NCBI GenBank assembly: GCA_001938995.1
Contig: MKZN01000001.1
Span: 1 to 64,000, forward strand
Length of the DNA: 64,000 nt
Origin: Bacillus pumilus
GTDB lineage: Bacteria > Bacillota > Bacilli > Bacillales > Bacillaceae
Direction: 5' to 3'
Position numbers and translations under genes: made by a program. Under the pieces are notes generated by a model. That model did not search any database, was not told the origin of the DNA, and was given only the letters and a program-made list of their open reading frames with translations. Position 1 is the stretch's first letter; each line of letters begins with the position of its first letter. This document shows, piece by piece, positions 26,360 through 35,434 of the stretch.

Positions 26360-27037
26360 TTAAGATTCTTTGAACACTTCGGGTAATACCACAAACAGGA
26401 AAGAGATGCTCAATCCGATCACAAGTCCAAGCAGTGTCCGTTTTTTCGCTGACATACCTTTCTTGCCTTCATCGAGTACTTGGGCTGGGTCAACAATCTT
26501 TGCCGGCTTCATCCCGAGCTTTGTAGACTCCAATTCATATAAGAACCGTTCTTTATCAACCTTAGAATCATTGCTGACAGATTCATCTTCAAGCGCTGAT
26601 ATTCTTCTATCAATGACCTGCTGTCTTTTGGTAAAAAGCGCATTGTCTTGCTGTAAAAAGGTATCAGACACCTGCTTCACTACAGTCAACGCTCGATCAC
26701 TCTTAGCATCTGTCAACGACAGCTGTAATTGTGTATCTGATTGATTGGTGAGCATGAGACGGTTCTTTAAATCCTGCCTCTCTTCTTCCTTTACATCACC
26801 AAGTGCTACCTTCAGAAATGCATCACTTTTTAATAGAGAGGTTACTTCTGCTATGTTGTTATACACCCCGTCATCATATTTACCTAGTGTGAGGGTGACA
26901 GATGCAGTGTAACTCGACTGTTCGACTGTTCCTTTGGCAAAAAAGAAACCAAAAGCCGCCAGCAATACTGGCAGTAATACAAGCCATACAATGTATTTTT
27001 TCATTCGCTTCCCTATTCTTGAAATGAAACCAGACAT
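26360..27037 (-). CDS. tuaF: Teichuronic acid chain-length/Wzz-like protein TuaF
   Basis: Wzz-like two-helix membrane protein that probably sets polymer chain length. Start MSGFISRIGKRM at 27037, 7 bases after GGGAG; the upstream open frame includes part of the tuaE intergenic sequence. It has 225 residues: first membrane helix about 14-34 (YIVWLVLLPVLLAAFGFFF), an extracellular coiled-coil region, and second helix near 200-217 (TLLGLVIGLSISFLFVVL). Confidence 0.88.
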   Translation of the reverse strand: MSGFISRIGKRMKKYIVWLVLLPVLLAAFGFFFAKGTVEQSSYTASVTLTLGKYDDGVYNNIAEVTSLLKSDAFLKVALGDVKEEERQDLKNRLMLTNQSDTQLQLSLTDAKSDRALTVVKQVSDTFLQQDNALFTKRQQVIDRRISALEDESVSNDSKVDKERFLYELESTKLGMKPAKIVDPAQVLDEGKKGMSAKKRTLLGLVIGLSISFLFVVLPEVFKES

Positions 27038-27108
27038 GTTCATTCTCCCAACATAGACGTATTTGCTTTTCACTAGTGTAGCCATACAGGCTCTGCATCA
27101 CACACGTT

Positions 27109-28566
27109 TTACCACGGCTTGAGTCGTTGTTGATTTTTTGAGATATTCACCGCCGCGATCACCAGTCCCAAAAATACCCAGTGGAAATATAAATTCGACA
27201 CGGTACTTGGACTGATACTCGAGACGAGAAAACTCAGCATCGCAGCAAATAGACCTTCAATGATCATTTTTGCTGCTCTTGTGTCAGCCAGCTGGTATTG
27301 TTGATAAAGTGTGAACATGAGGTACGCATACACCGAGATATAACCGAGCATGATCGCAAATCCAAAATTCGCCATCACCTCTAGCAGCCAATTGTGTACT
27401 TCAACAACTTGATCTGTATCAAAAATCGAATAGTGAGCCAAGTAGTAAGACACATTACCCGCACCTACCCCGAAACCGTAAGAATCGGTGAAGAAATGCC
27501 ATGCATTTTTGATTAAATTCGCTCTAGCGATGTTAGACGGGAGCGGTTCACTAAAAGAATGTGCCACTTGAGAAGCGAGAAACAGATCATTAAACACCGA
27601 ATAGATTTTGGCTGAAAAGACAGCGATAAAGACGACACCGAGTCCGGCGACCGCAATAAGAGACCATTTTTTCAAAAAGCGTGGCATCAGCAACCATACA
27701 TAGATCGCGATACCTGCGAATATGCCGAGCAAGCTGGCACGAGATTCCGTTAACAAAATGAGATAAAGAGCTGAAATGGCTCCAAGTAAGCCAAATGCTT
27801 TGACGTATCCATTTTTCATTTGTCGCATGCACGCCACATATAAGAAAAAACTAATTGATAAAAACGTCGCAAAGTCATTTTGATTAAAGAACACTGATGT
27901 CGGATAATGCTGTTTGTACGCTGGTCCAAGATACAAGGAAGTATTCGGTAAATGATTCAAGGTAAAGTGATTATAGAATCCGATGCCCATGACAAATACT
28001 GTCATGACAAGCCAAATGCTATAAAATGTGACAAGCTGATCCATCCGTTGAATGTACATGACCACAAGAAAGACAAATCCCATCCCCATCGCAAGTAGGG
28101 ACATATATTTTAGACCGTCTGTAACCGAATGAGCCCAAAGCAAAGAGATGAGTCCATAAAGAAACCATGCAGCGAAGAAACCAAGAATGCCTTTCACGCG
28201 AATGTGTTGCCACTGTGATATGTATGTGCCCTTATCTCTCATCCGCCATATGAATAATGCAAAAGCTACAAGGAGCAATATGCGGTAGAGAAAGAGACTA
28301 AAGAAACTGACATGAATCGAAAAAAATGCGTTATTGAGAAAAGTAAATGCAATGAGAAGGTAAATGGCTGACATGAATACTTGATCACCATTCAAATAAA
28401 ACTTCATGAATAGCGCAACACCCGCCAACACCACAAGCAGAACTGGAATTGCTATCATCTTCTTTAACCCAATGGACTGCATAGACGCTGTTTGTACAAG
28501 CCATATCCCTGCAACTAACAAAATACATCCAATCGTCATTTGCCATGCTGTTTGTTTCACACTCAT
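27109..28566 (-). CDS. tuaE: Teichuronic acid polymerase TuaE (Wzy/O-antigen ligase-like)
   Basis: Polytopic membrane protein, 485 residues, about 12 helices, with the O-antigen ligase/polymerase loop carrying GVGAGNVSYYLAHY...VEVHNWLLEVMANFG (about 375-405; conserved His). It likely joins lipid-linked repeats outside the membrane. It lies after the extra epimerase gene instead of directly after tuaD. Confidence 0.92.
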   Translation of the reverse strand: MSVKQTAWQMTIGCILLVAGIWLVQTASMQSIGLKKMIAIPVLLVVLAGVALFMKFYLNGDQVFMSAIYLLIAFTFLNNAFFSIHVSFFSLFLYRILLLVAFALFIWRMRDKGTYISQWQHIRVKGILGFFAAWFLYGLISLLWAHSVTDGLKYMSLLAMGMGFVFLVVMYIQRMDQLVTFYSIWLVMTVFVMGIGFYNHFTLNHLPNTSLYLGPAYKQHYPTSVFFNQNDFATFLSISFFLYVACMRQMKNGYVKAFGLLGAISALYLILLTESRASLLGIFAGIAIYVWLLMPRFLKKWSLIAVAGLGVVFIAVFSAKIYSVFNDLFLASQVAHSFSEPLPSNIARANLIKNAWHFFTDSYGFGVGAGNVSYYLAHYSIFDTDQVVEVHNWLLEVMANFGFAIMLGYISVYAYLMFTLYQQYQLADTRAAKMIIEGLFAAMLSFLVSSISPSTVSNLYFHWVFLGLVIAAVNISKNQQRLKPW

Positions 28567-28604
28567 ACCCGTTTCCTCCTAAGCCATCCATCCGATTTGT
28601 GGGA

Positions 28605-29534
28605 TTATGCCTTTAATTCCTGCTCATAGTAGGAAATGGTACGAGTCAAACCTTCTTGTAAACTGACGACAGGCTCCCATGCTAAAACTTGTTTCGTTTT
28701 TTCATTTGCCAACGTACTATGCACAATATCACCTGCACGTTGCGACTTGTAAATCGGTTCAAGATGTGAATTCGTTACTCGTTTCATCGTTTGAAACAGT
28801 TCATTGACTGTAATTGAATCACCACATGAAACGTTTAAACAAACGTTTGATTGGGCAGTTAAAGCCGCTACATTCGCTGCCGCTAGATCACCTACATAGA
28901 TAAAGTCTCTTGTTTGTTCTCCATCCCCAAAGATGAAGGGTGCTTCTCCCTTCGCAAACTTATCAGAAAAAATAGAGACAACCCCACCCTCACCAAGTGC
29001 ATCTTGACGGGGACCATATACATTGCTGTATCGCAAAATACAATAATCTAGATCATAGAGTGATTTTGACATTTCTAAATAACGCTCTACTGTCAACTTG
29101 GTTAAGCCATAAGGTGATCCAGGCTGCAGTCGATGGTCAGTATCGACCGGAAGATAAACCGGATCTCCATACACCGCTGCCGATGAGGCAAACACCACTT
29201 TCTCCACTTTAGCTTCAGCCGCTGCTTTGATCACATGAAGAGATCCTTTAATATTGACCTGTTCGTCATACAAGAAGTCTTTGACCGAAGCCGCTACACT
29301 TACTTGAGCTGCAAGATGAATGATATAATCCGGCGCTATTTGTTTGATCAACTCAATGATTTCCGATTGGGTCACATCTGCCTCAATACATTGAACAGGA
29401 AGATGTGCAATATTTTGCCGAGATCCTGTGGAGAAATTATCAATTACGATGGGCTCATATCCTTTTTCTAATAAAGCCTCTACCGTATGTGACCCAATAA
29501 ACCCACTTCCTCCAGTAACCAATACTTTCTTCAT
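28605..29534 (-). CDS. NAD-dependent sugar-nucleotide epimerase inserted in the tua operon
   Basis: Extended short-chain dehydrogenase of the GalE class. Start MKKVLVTGGSGFIGSHT at 29534 after GGAGGAG; 309 residues. The NAD site is GGSGFIG (8-14), and the catalytic Ser-Tyr-Lys is in SSAAVYG and SPYGLTK (about 121-153). It most likely interconverts C4 epimers such as UDP-GlcNAc/UDP-GalNAc or UDP-Glc/UDP-Gal, or UDP-GlcA/UDP-GalA. The B. subtilis 168 tua operon has no such gene; here it lies 14 bases after tuaD, suggesting a dedicated sugar donor for teichuronic acid. Confidence 0.87.
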   Translation of the reverse strand: MKKVLVTGGSGFIGSHTVEALLEKGYEPIVIDNFSTGSRQNIAHLPVQCIEADVTQSEIIELIKQIAPDYIIHLAAQVSVAASVKDFLYDEQVNIKGSLHVIKAAAEAKVEKVVFASSAAVYGDPVYLPVDTDHRLQPGSPYGLTKLTVERYLEMSKSLYDLDYCILRYSNVYGPRQDALGEGGVVSIFSDKFAKGEAPFIFGDGEQTRDFIYVGDLAAANVAALTAQSNVCLNVSCGDSITVNELFQTMKRVTNSHLEPIYKSQRAGDIVHSTLANEKTKQVLAWEPVVSLQEGLTRTISYYEQELKA

Positions 29535-29548
29535 CCAAACTCCTCCTA

Positions 29549-30883
29549 TTATTGTGCCTTCGATACCAATTCTGCATCCCATACACCTGGGCGGCCGATG
29601 GACTGATAAATAAATCCTCTCTCTTTCATTTCTACTGGATCAAACAAATTTCTTCCATCAATTAAGATTGGTGATCGAAGCAATTGCTTCATTTTCTCTT
29701 TATCTACCTGCTGTACGTCATCCCATTCTGTTAAAATGAGACACGCATCTGTCTCTTTAATTGTATCATAGAGGTCATTGCTAAAGACCGCCTGCGGACC
29801 TAGCTCTCTTTCTGCTTCGGCATAAGCAATTGGATCATATGCTTTGACAAAAGCACCTAGTTCTCTCAGCATAGGGATAATATCTAATGCCGGGGCTGAC
29901 CTCATATCATTGGTATTCGGTTTAAATGCCAGACCTAGTACAGAGATGGTTTTTCCTTTAATATCGCCGAATACATTCATGAGTTTGCCCACAAGATGAG
30001 CTCTTTGGTTGTTATTCGTTTCGATCACAGACTCAATCAGCTTGAATCGATAGCCAGCTGTCTCTGCAATTTTTAGAAGTGCCATCGTGTCTTTCGGGAA
30101 GCAAGATCCCCCAAATCCAATGCCCGCTTTTAAAAATTTATGGCCGATTCGGCTGTCTAATCCAACTCCTTCACTGACTTTTTCAACGTCTGCACCGACC
30201 CTCTCACAAATATTTGCAATGTCATTGATGAACGAAATCTTCGTGGCAAGCATGGCATTTGCAGCATACTTAATCATTTCCGCACTTTCTAAGTTGGTTT
30301 CTACCACTTCGGTTTGAAACGGTTCATGCAATTTTTTAATGATGGTTGATGCATGTGTGCTTGTCGAACCGATGACTGCACGTTCCATATTCATCGTGTC
30401 ATGGATTGCGGAACCTTCCCGAAGGAACTCAGGGTTGGATACGACATCAAACGGGTATTTACTGCGAGATGCTTTGTCGACAATCGCCTGAACAAGTCGC
30501 CCGGTACCGACGGGCACGGTGCTTTTATTGACAATCACCTTGTATCCATTTATATGTTCACCAATCGTTTGAGCCACTGCTTTCACATAGGTTAAATCTG
30601 CTTCCCCCTGCGGTGTCATCGGTGTACCGACGGCAATATAGATAATCTCTGATTCTCGAATGGCAGCAGGAATATTGGTTGTGAAACAAAGTTTGCCTTC
30701 CTCTGTATTCTTCTCGATCAATTCCTTCAAACCTGGCTCATAAATTGGAACGACACCACTTTTTAAGCTGTTGATTTTAGACTCATCGATGTCACAGCAA
30801 ATGACCCGATTTCCGATATCAGCAAAACAAGTCCCCGATACTAACCCGACATACCCTGTTCCAATCACAGCAATTTTCTTCAA
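29549..30883 (-). CDS. tuaD: UDP-glucose 6-dehydrogenase TuaD
   Basis: Oxidises UDP-glucose to UDP-glucuronate for teichuronic acid. It has 444 residues: NAD motif GTGYVGLVSG (8-17), catalytic Cys in GFGGSCFPKDT (about 258), and KFxLN-like SVLGLAFKPNTNDMRSAP. It uses UDP-glucose from GtaB, encoded about 11 kb away. A 79-base gap separates it from tuaC. Confidence 0.97.
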   Translation of the reverse strand: MKKIAVIGTGYVGLVSGTCFADIGNRVICCDIDESKINSLKSGVVPIYEPGLKELIEKNTEEGKLCFTTNIPAAIRESEIIYIAVGTPMTPQGEADLTYVKAVAQTIGEHINGYKVIVNKSTVPVGTGRLVQAIVDKASRSKYPFDVVSNPEFLREGSAIHDTMNMERAVIGSTSTHASTIIKKLHEPFQTEVVETNLESAEMIKYAANAMLATKISFINDIANICERVGADVEKVSEGVGLDSRIGHKFLKAGIGFGGSCFPKDTMALLKIAETAGYRFKLIESVIETNNNQRAHLVGKLMNVFGDIKGKTISVLGLAFKPNTNDMRSAPALDIIPMLRELGAFVKAYDPIAYAEAERELGPQAVFSNDLYDTIKETDACLILTEWDDVQQVDKEKMKQLLRSPILIDGRNLFDPVEMKERGFIYQSIGRPGVWDAELVSKAQ

Positions 30884-30962
30884 TTTTTTTCATCCTCTCA
30901 GTAAAAAGCATATTGATCGTTCCAAACTGTTGATCTATCAGTCTTTGCACATTTCATTTCGT

Positions 30963-32147
30963 TTAAACGATGGATGTTGATCGTTTGAGCACCTTTTCGT
31001 ATTGCTCGATGAGATGCTCCACATTATGTGATGATGAATAGTCTGTATGGACGATTTGGTGAAGACCGTTCTTCACTTGTTCATCCCATTTGTTTTCATA
31101 TAGGTAAGCGTGAATCGCCTCTTTTAGCTGGCTCGTCGAACGTGGATCGATGAGCAGATGCTGATAGGCGGAAAATAAAGACGGAAGCCCTCCCACTCGT
31201 GTAGCAATGACAGGCACTTTTAGTGCAAGTGCCTCAAGGACAACGGTTGGCATTCCTTCACTGTAGGACGGTAGTGTAAACAGGTCGGCTGCCAATAAGT
31301 AGTCCTTCACCTGATCATTCGGTACCTGCCCCGCCAGCAAAATTGACTCTCCAGCTCGTTCTTTTAGTTCCTTTGCAAGTGGTCCTTTTCCAACAAAGAC
31401 GGCTTTGACACCGTTCATGTCACGGACAGCATCAGCGAGTTCAAGTAATCCTTTTTCTTTCACTAAGCGTCCGACGAAGACGACTAGCTTGTCGCCATGT
31501 GGCAAACCTAACTGTTTCCTTATGCCTTCTTTTTCTTCACGTCGCTCTGAAAATGATGTAAGTGGAATGCCTAGCGGGAGAAATTGTGCCTCCACATTCG
31601 TCATCTCATTTGTCTTTTCTGCCAGTTCCTCACTTACTGTCAAAACGGCTGAAGCCTGTCGTACCGCTGTTTCAAAGGCTGTAAAGGCTCCTTTACTAAA
31701 GGTCGGATACACGTTGACATCACTGCCATGCAAGGTAAGAAGATACGGGATATACGCTTCCTTCTGTATAACGGCAGCCGCTCCACCTGACGGCATGGCA
31801 AAGTGCGCATGAATGAAATCTGGTGAGAGCTGATGTCGCTCTATCGCCTGTAAGACAGCAGCCGCAACACGTTTACTAGGCTGTGCCCATTTCAGCTGAC
31901 CAGGTAATGCTGTATAAGGCGGTCGATAAACAGTCACACCGCGTCTCACTTCTTGTTCTGGCACGCTTCTTTTCTGCCGATAGGATGCTTTCAGCATTCG
32001 TAAAATGGGCGGGTTCACTGGATTAGGACAGATGACAGTGACTTCTATTCCTTTTTTGAGTAGTTCTTGTACCTGGGTTTCATGGAAGACACCTTCGCTT
32101 GGATGTCTCTCACTTGGATATACACTTGTCAGCCATAGCACCTTCAT
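30963..32147 (-). CDS. tuaC: Teichuronic acid glycosyltransferase TuaC (GT4)
   Basis: GT-B fold family-4 transferase of 394 residues. The donor-site motif is SYSEGMPTVVLEALALKVPVIATRVGGLPSL (about 295-325), with VGRLVKEKGLLEL before it. The ATG overlaps the tuaB stop as ATGA. Its acceptor is probably the lipid-linked teichuronic intermediate. Confidence 0.93.
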   Translation of the reverse strand: MKVLWLTSVYPSERHPSEGVFHETQVQELLKKGIEVTVICPNPVNPPILRMLKASYRQKRSVPEQEVRRGVTVYRPPYTALPGQLKWAQPSKRVAAAVLQAIERHQLSPDFIHAHFAMPSGGAAAVIQKEAYIPYLLTLHGSDVNVYPTFSKGAFTAFETAVRQASAVLTVSEELAEKTNEMTNVEAQFLPLGIPLTSFSERREEKEGIRKQLGLPHGDKLVVFVGRLVKEKGLLELADAVRDMNGVKAVFVGKGPLAKELKERAGESILLAGQVPNDQVKDYLLAADLFTLPSYSEGMPTVVLEALALKVPVIATRVGGLPSLFSAYQHLLIDPRSTSQLKEAIHAYLYENKWDEQVKNGLHQIVHTDYSSSHNVEHLIEQYEKVLKRSTSIV

Positions 32148-33595
32148 GACGAACGACCTCTTCTCAATAGTTTGCCTGCAACTTGTGGATACATGTTCAA
32201 TAGCAACAGGCTATACAAAATAGCACTGACACAAACCGTCAGTAGGAATTGAAGCAGGACATCTGCTGACATCAGCTTCATTCCTTGATGCACAGCAACT
32301 GCACATGCAGCCATCAATAGCGACATGACAGCAGGCTTCCAAAGTGACTTCATATAGACCTTCATCTCAAGCTGTATGATGTAAGCCATGAGCCACCTAC
32401 CCACAATAAAATTCAGTACGCTCACACCTGAGTAAATCCATGCTACCGTCATCAAATCACCTGTGCTGACGCCTACATATAACGCACATCCATACACAAG
32501 TAGCATGCCTGAGTCCCAGTAAAACGCTATATCTGCTCTCCCCTTTGCGAGGAGTATAGACCCGTTAGGATTCATCAGTACGCGCAGAAGACCAACGATA
32601 CATAAAATATTGAGGACAGGGACAGCGACTAACCATTTCTCCCCAAACACAACTTCTATGAAGCTATCTGACACAGCAGCAAGACCAATTAATAATGGGA
32701 AACTGATCAACGCCAGCACATTGGTCATACTCAGAAAGCCTTCACGAAGTAATGAATGATCATGCTGACTTTTTGAGAACACAGGAAATGCCACCCTTGT
32801 CACAATTGGATTGATCTTAAGCACTGGGATTGTCACAATTTGATAGGCCAAGCTGTAGATTCCTAATGCCTCTACCCCTAGAAATCGTCCAATCAAAATC
32901 ATGTCAATGTTAGAACCTGCTCGATTGACTAGCCTAGATGCCAATTGAAATGCACCAAACGAGAAAAACTCCTTCACTTCCCCTATTGCGAAGACGGGTG
33001 ATGGCCGCCATTTTTTCCAATAAGCCGCTGCATACAATAGCCCTTTTCCTGATTGCAGCACGACCTGGGAAACGACATAAGCGACTATCGGATTCATGAA
33101 AAAGGCAAGCACAAGCAAAACAAGCAGTGATGCCAGATTAACAATGGTTTCAATGGTACTTAACGTTTTAAATGCTAAGTCTTTTTGCATCATATATTGG
33201 TATTGCTGACCAATAGGCGCAATAAGAAACATGATTGATAATAGCTTCAGCAGACCTTCTAATTCAGGTCGAGCGTAAAAGGCTGCAATCATTGGACTTG
33301 CAAGAAGAAGTAAACAAAACAAAATGATTCCTGTCAGTAAGTTGATCCAGTATAGTGTAGATAGTTGACGTTCAGTCGTATGTTGTTTTTGGATAATCGC
33401 CGCACCAATCCCTAAATCAAGTAAGATTTGCGTAAATATTGTGACAGTTGTGATCATGCCAACGAGTCCAAATTCCTTGACAGACATCACATTCCCTAAA
33501 AAGGCGAACTGTCCGATTTGGATAACGGTGATAATCAATGCGGACAAGCTTGTCCATTTCGCTCCTCGCATCATGCGGCTTTTTATACTTGCCAT
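32144..33595 (-). CDS. tuaB: Teichuronic acid flippase TuaB (MATE/Wzx-like)
   Basis: Polysaccharide-transport membrane protein, 483 residues, about 12-14 helices, with the Wzx N-terminal pattern RGAKWTSLSALIITVIQIGQFAFLGNVMSVKEFGLVGM. It flips lipid-linked repeats outward for TuaE. It follows tuaA by 17 bases. Confidence 0.93.
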   Translation of the reverse strand: MASIKSRMMRGAKWTSLSALIITVIQIGQFAFLGNVMSVKEFGLVGMITTVTIFTQILLDLGIGAAIIQKQHTTERQLSTLYWINLLTGIILFCLLLLASPMIAAFYARPELEGLLKLLSIMFLIAPIGQQYQYMMQKDLAFKTLSTIETIVNLASLLVLLVLAFFMNPIVAYVVSQVVLQSGKGLLYAAAYWKKWRPSPVFAIGEVKEFFSFGAFQLASRLVNRAGSNIDMILIGRFLGVEALGIYSLAYQIVTIPVLKINPIVTRVAFPVFSKSQHDHSLLREGFLSMTNVLALISFPLLIGLAAVSDSFIEVVFGEKWLVAVPVLNILCIVGLLRVLMNPNGSILLAKGRADIAFYWDSGMLLVYGCALYVGVSTGDLMTVAWIYSGVSVLNFIVGRWLMAYIIQLEMKVYMKSLWKPAVMSLLMAACAVAVHQGMKLMSADVLLQFLLTVCVSAILYSLLLLNMYPQVAGKLLRRGRSS

Positions 33596-33612
33596 ATTCT
33601 CCCCTACTTTAC

Positions 33613-34272
33613 TTATCTGGCTCCATCTCCAGTCATAATGACTTTTAACGTTTTTACCATAATCTTCGTGTCAAGGGAAAATGTCAAGTTTTGAATATAC
33701 TGTAAGTCGTGTGATAATTTTTCACTTGGACTCATTTCATATCCACCATTCACCTGCGCAAGACCTGTCAGTCCCGGCTTAACTGCCAGCCTTTTTGTAA
33801 AACCCGGAATCGTCCGATTAAATTCTGCCGTAAACATTGGTCTTTCCGGTCTTGGTCCAACGATACTCATTTCTCCTTTTAACACGTTGATAAATTGTGG
33901 TAGTTCATCAATTCTTGTTTTTCGAATAAAAGCTCCCACCTTGGTGATGCGCGGGTCATTTTTTTGTGCCCATCTCGCCCCGCCGCTTTCTGCATCAGTT
34001 CTCATTGATCTGAGCTTCCACAATTTAAAATACACACCATCTTTCCCAACCCTCTCCTGCATATAAAAGGCCGGCCCTGGTGTTTCTAGCTTAATCAATA
34101 GGGCAAACAGCAAAATGATTGGCATACTCAAAATCATTCCGATGAACGAGAACACTAAGTCTATGAAACGTTTTGCAAATAAATAACGAACCATATGTTC
34201 TGTTAGGGCAAAAGAGTGATTTCGTCTCACTTCAAATTCTCTGTAAAGATTCATCGTCTTCTCTGCGTTCAC
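33613..34272 (-). CDS. tuaA: Teichuronic acid initiating sugar-phosphate transferase TuaA
   Basis: Bacterial sugar transferase (PglC/WbaP class) that places the first sugar-1-phosphate on undecaprenyl phosphate. I chose the GTG at 34272, which has GAGGTG 7 bases upstream, giving 219 residues; an ATG at 34254 lacks a good site. One membrane helix (LVFSFIGMILSMPIILLFALLI, about 38-58) precedes the catalytic YMQERVGKDGVYFKLWKLRSM (DG motif) and VGPRPERPMFTAEF. It is first in the operon, behind a PhoP-box array. Confidence 0.93.
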   Translation of the reverse strand: MNAEKTMNLYREFEVRRNHSFALTEHMVRYLFAKRFIDLVFSFIGMILSMPIILLFALLIKLETPGPAFYMQERVGKDGVYFKLWKLRSMRTDAESGGARWAQKNDPRITKVGAFIRKTRIDELPQFINVLKGEMSIVGPRPERPMFTAEFNRTIPGFTKRLAVKPGLTGLAQVNGGYEMSPSEKLSHDLQYIQNLTFSLDTKIMVKTLKVIMTGDGAR

Positions 34273-34355
34273 TGACCTGCACCTCACCATTCAAATAGTT
34301 ATTATGTAAAGAGATGTTCTATGAAGGTCAGTTTAGCAGAGCAACATTAAGCAAA

Positions 34356-34392
34356 TGTAAATGGGCTGTTAAGTCTTGTAAAAGTCTGTTAA
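34356..34392 (-). promoter_or_regulatory. PhoP-box array upstream of tuaA
   Basis: Minus strand carries TTAACA (34392-34387), TTTACA (34382-34377), TTAACA (34372-34367) and TTTACA (34361-34356), spaced 10, 10 and 11 bases. This matches TT(A/T/C)ACA direct repeats bound by phosphorylated PhoP, which activates tua in B. subtilis under phosphate starvation. Confidence 0.88.
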
Positions 34393-34435
34393 GAATGTGC
34401 TCTTATATCAAGTTATGCCCTTTTTAACGTAAAAA

Positions 34436-34459
34436 AAGACCCGCCATTATGCGGGTCTT
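34436..34459 (-). terminator. Terminator of the LytA-like lipoprotein gene
   Basis: AAGACCCGC and GCGGGTCTT form a 9-bp stem followed on the minus strand by TTTTTT. Confidence 0.85.
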
Positions 34460-34471
34460 CGGGTCTTTTCT

Positions 34472-35008
34472 TTATTTTGTCTTTACAGATTCAATTGTTT
34501 TGAGTCTAAGTGTTCCGTTCGCGTCTTTTGTATAGGTCACTTTCACTTTCGATTCTTCTTTTAAACTATTTACTTGTTTCGAGAATGTATTTCCGAATTG
34601 GATGGCTACTTCTTTACCATCAATGTTCACAGCAATTGTATGCCCGTCAGCTAAACCGACATATGTGCCTTCTTTTGTGACTTCATCTTTGTTATTTGTT
34701 GTAGATTCTTTTGTTGCTTTAGAGTCTACCGCTGATTGATCTTCTTCTTTTGTGATCTCTTTACTTGAGCTTTCTTTTGAATCTTCATTGGATTGACCTG
34801 ATGGGTCTTCTGTTTGAGCAGCTGTTTCTTTGCTTTCATCTGCAGTCTGATCTTCTGCTGCTTCGTCTTTTGTGTTTTCTTTGTTTTGATCAGCGGTTGC
34901 TTCTTTTTTGTTGTTATCGGTATCGTTTGATTGATTTGCTGTGCCGCATGCTGTGAGCATTACACCTAGTAGCAATACAAGAAACGGCATTGTGATTAAT
35001 TTTTTCAA
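34472..35008 (-). CDS. LytA-like lipoprotein with long acidic linker
   Basis: Secreted lipoprotein, 178 residues from a TTG at 35008 that lies 6 bases after GAGGTG. The signal LKKLITMPFLVLLLGVMLTAC ends in lipobox LTAC. It is followed by about 90 residues of D/E/K/N/S/T low complexity (residues 25-115). The C-terminal domain (KEGTYVGLADGHTIAVNIDGKE...) aligns by eye with the whole mature part of LytA at 39078-39398. It probably sits at the outer membrane face near the autolysins. B. subtilis has one LytA; this looks like a lineage duplication with an expanded linker. Function unknown. Confidence 0.82.
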   Translation of the reverse strand: MKKLITMPFLVLLLGVMLTACGTANQSNDTDNNKKEATADQNKENTKDEAAEDQTADESKETAAQTEDPSGQSNEDSKESSSKEITKEEDQSAVDSKATKESTTNNKDEVTKEGTYVGLADGHTIAVNIDGKEVAIQFGNTFSKQVNSLKEESKVKVTYTKDANGTLRLKTIESVKTK

Positions 35009-35074
35009 TATCGTCACCTCTTCATGATTTGTCGATCTGCTGTCGTAATGAAGGTAAATACGTAAGGCATTCAC

Positions 35075-35367
35075 CTTCTATGTTTCAATTATAACAAAAA
35101 TAACCCAAAATGAAATGTATTTTTAACTTGACAATCAAATCAATCATTTCATATTGACTCAAACTAAGCGAGTACACCTAAAACGAGTCGATCATTCGCA
35201 GCACCCGACTGCATATGAAGCAATCGCCACTGCATTAGCCGTATTCCTTCTCTTTTCTCTGTTCACAGCTCATTCAGATCGATTCTTTCCATCTATACTT
35301 GATATGGATCCTTTGATCGCATTCAGTTGCCTAAGCACCTTAGAACCGCTTTATGATTGTTTGTTGA
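35075..35367. other. Intergenic region between lytC and the LytA-like gene
   Basis: About 300 bases. A plus-strand frame (TTG at 35154) runs through it and into the lytC terminator, but it has no ribosome site or recognisable family. The end nearest the lipoprotein gene presumably holds its promoter; I see no convincing -35/-10 pair. Confidence 0.4.
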
Positions 35368-35401
35368 AAAAAGGCTGCCGAGAGAAGTTCTCGAGCAGCC
35401 T
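35368..35401 (-). terminator. lytABC operon terminator
   Basis: AGGCTGC and GCAGCCT arms with inner GAGAA/TTCTC pairing, then TTTTTT on the minus strand. Confidence 0.85.
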
Positions 35402-35434
35402 AAGAGAAGTCACTTAGGTACCCCTCATGTTTTC

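Noticed and set aside
31405-31812. Plus-strand 135-residue frame in tuaC
   Set aside because: Shadow frame; tuaC is well supported on the other strand.
35154-35417. Plus-strand 87-residue frame between lytC and the LytA-like gene
   Set aside because: TTG start without ribosome site, runs through the lytC terminator, no recognisable family.
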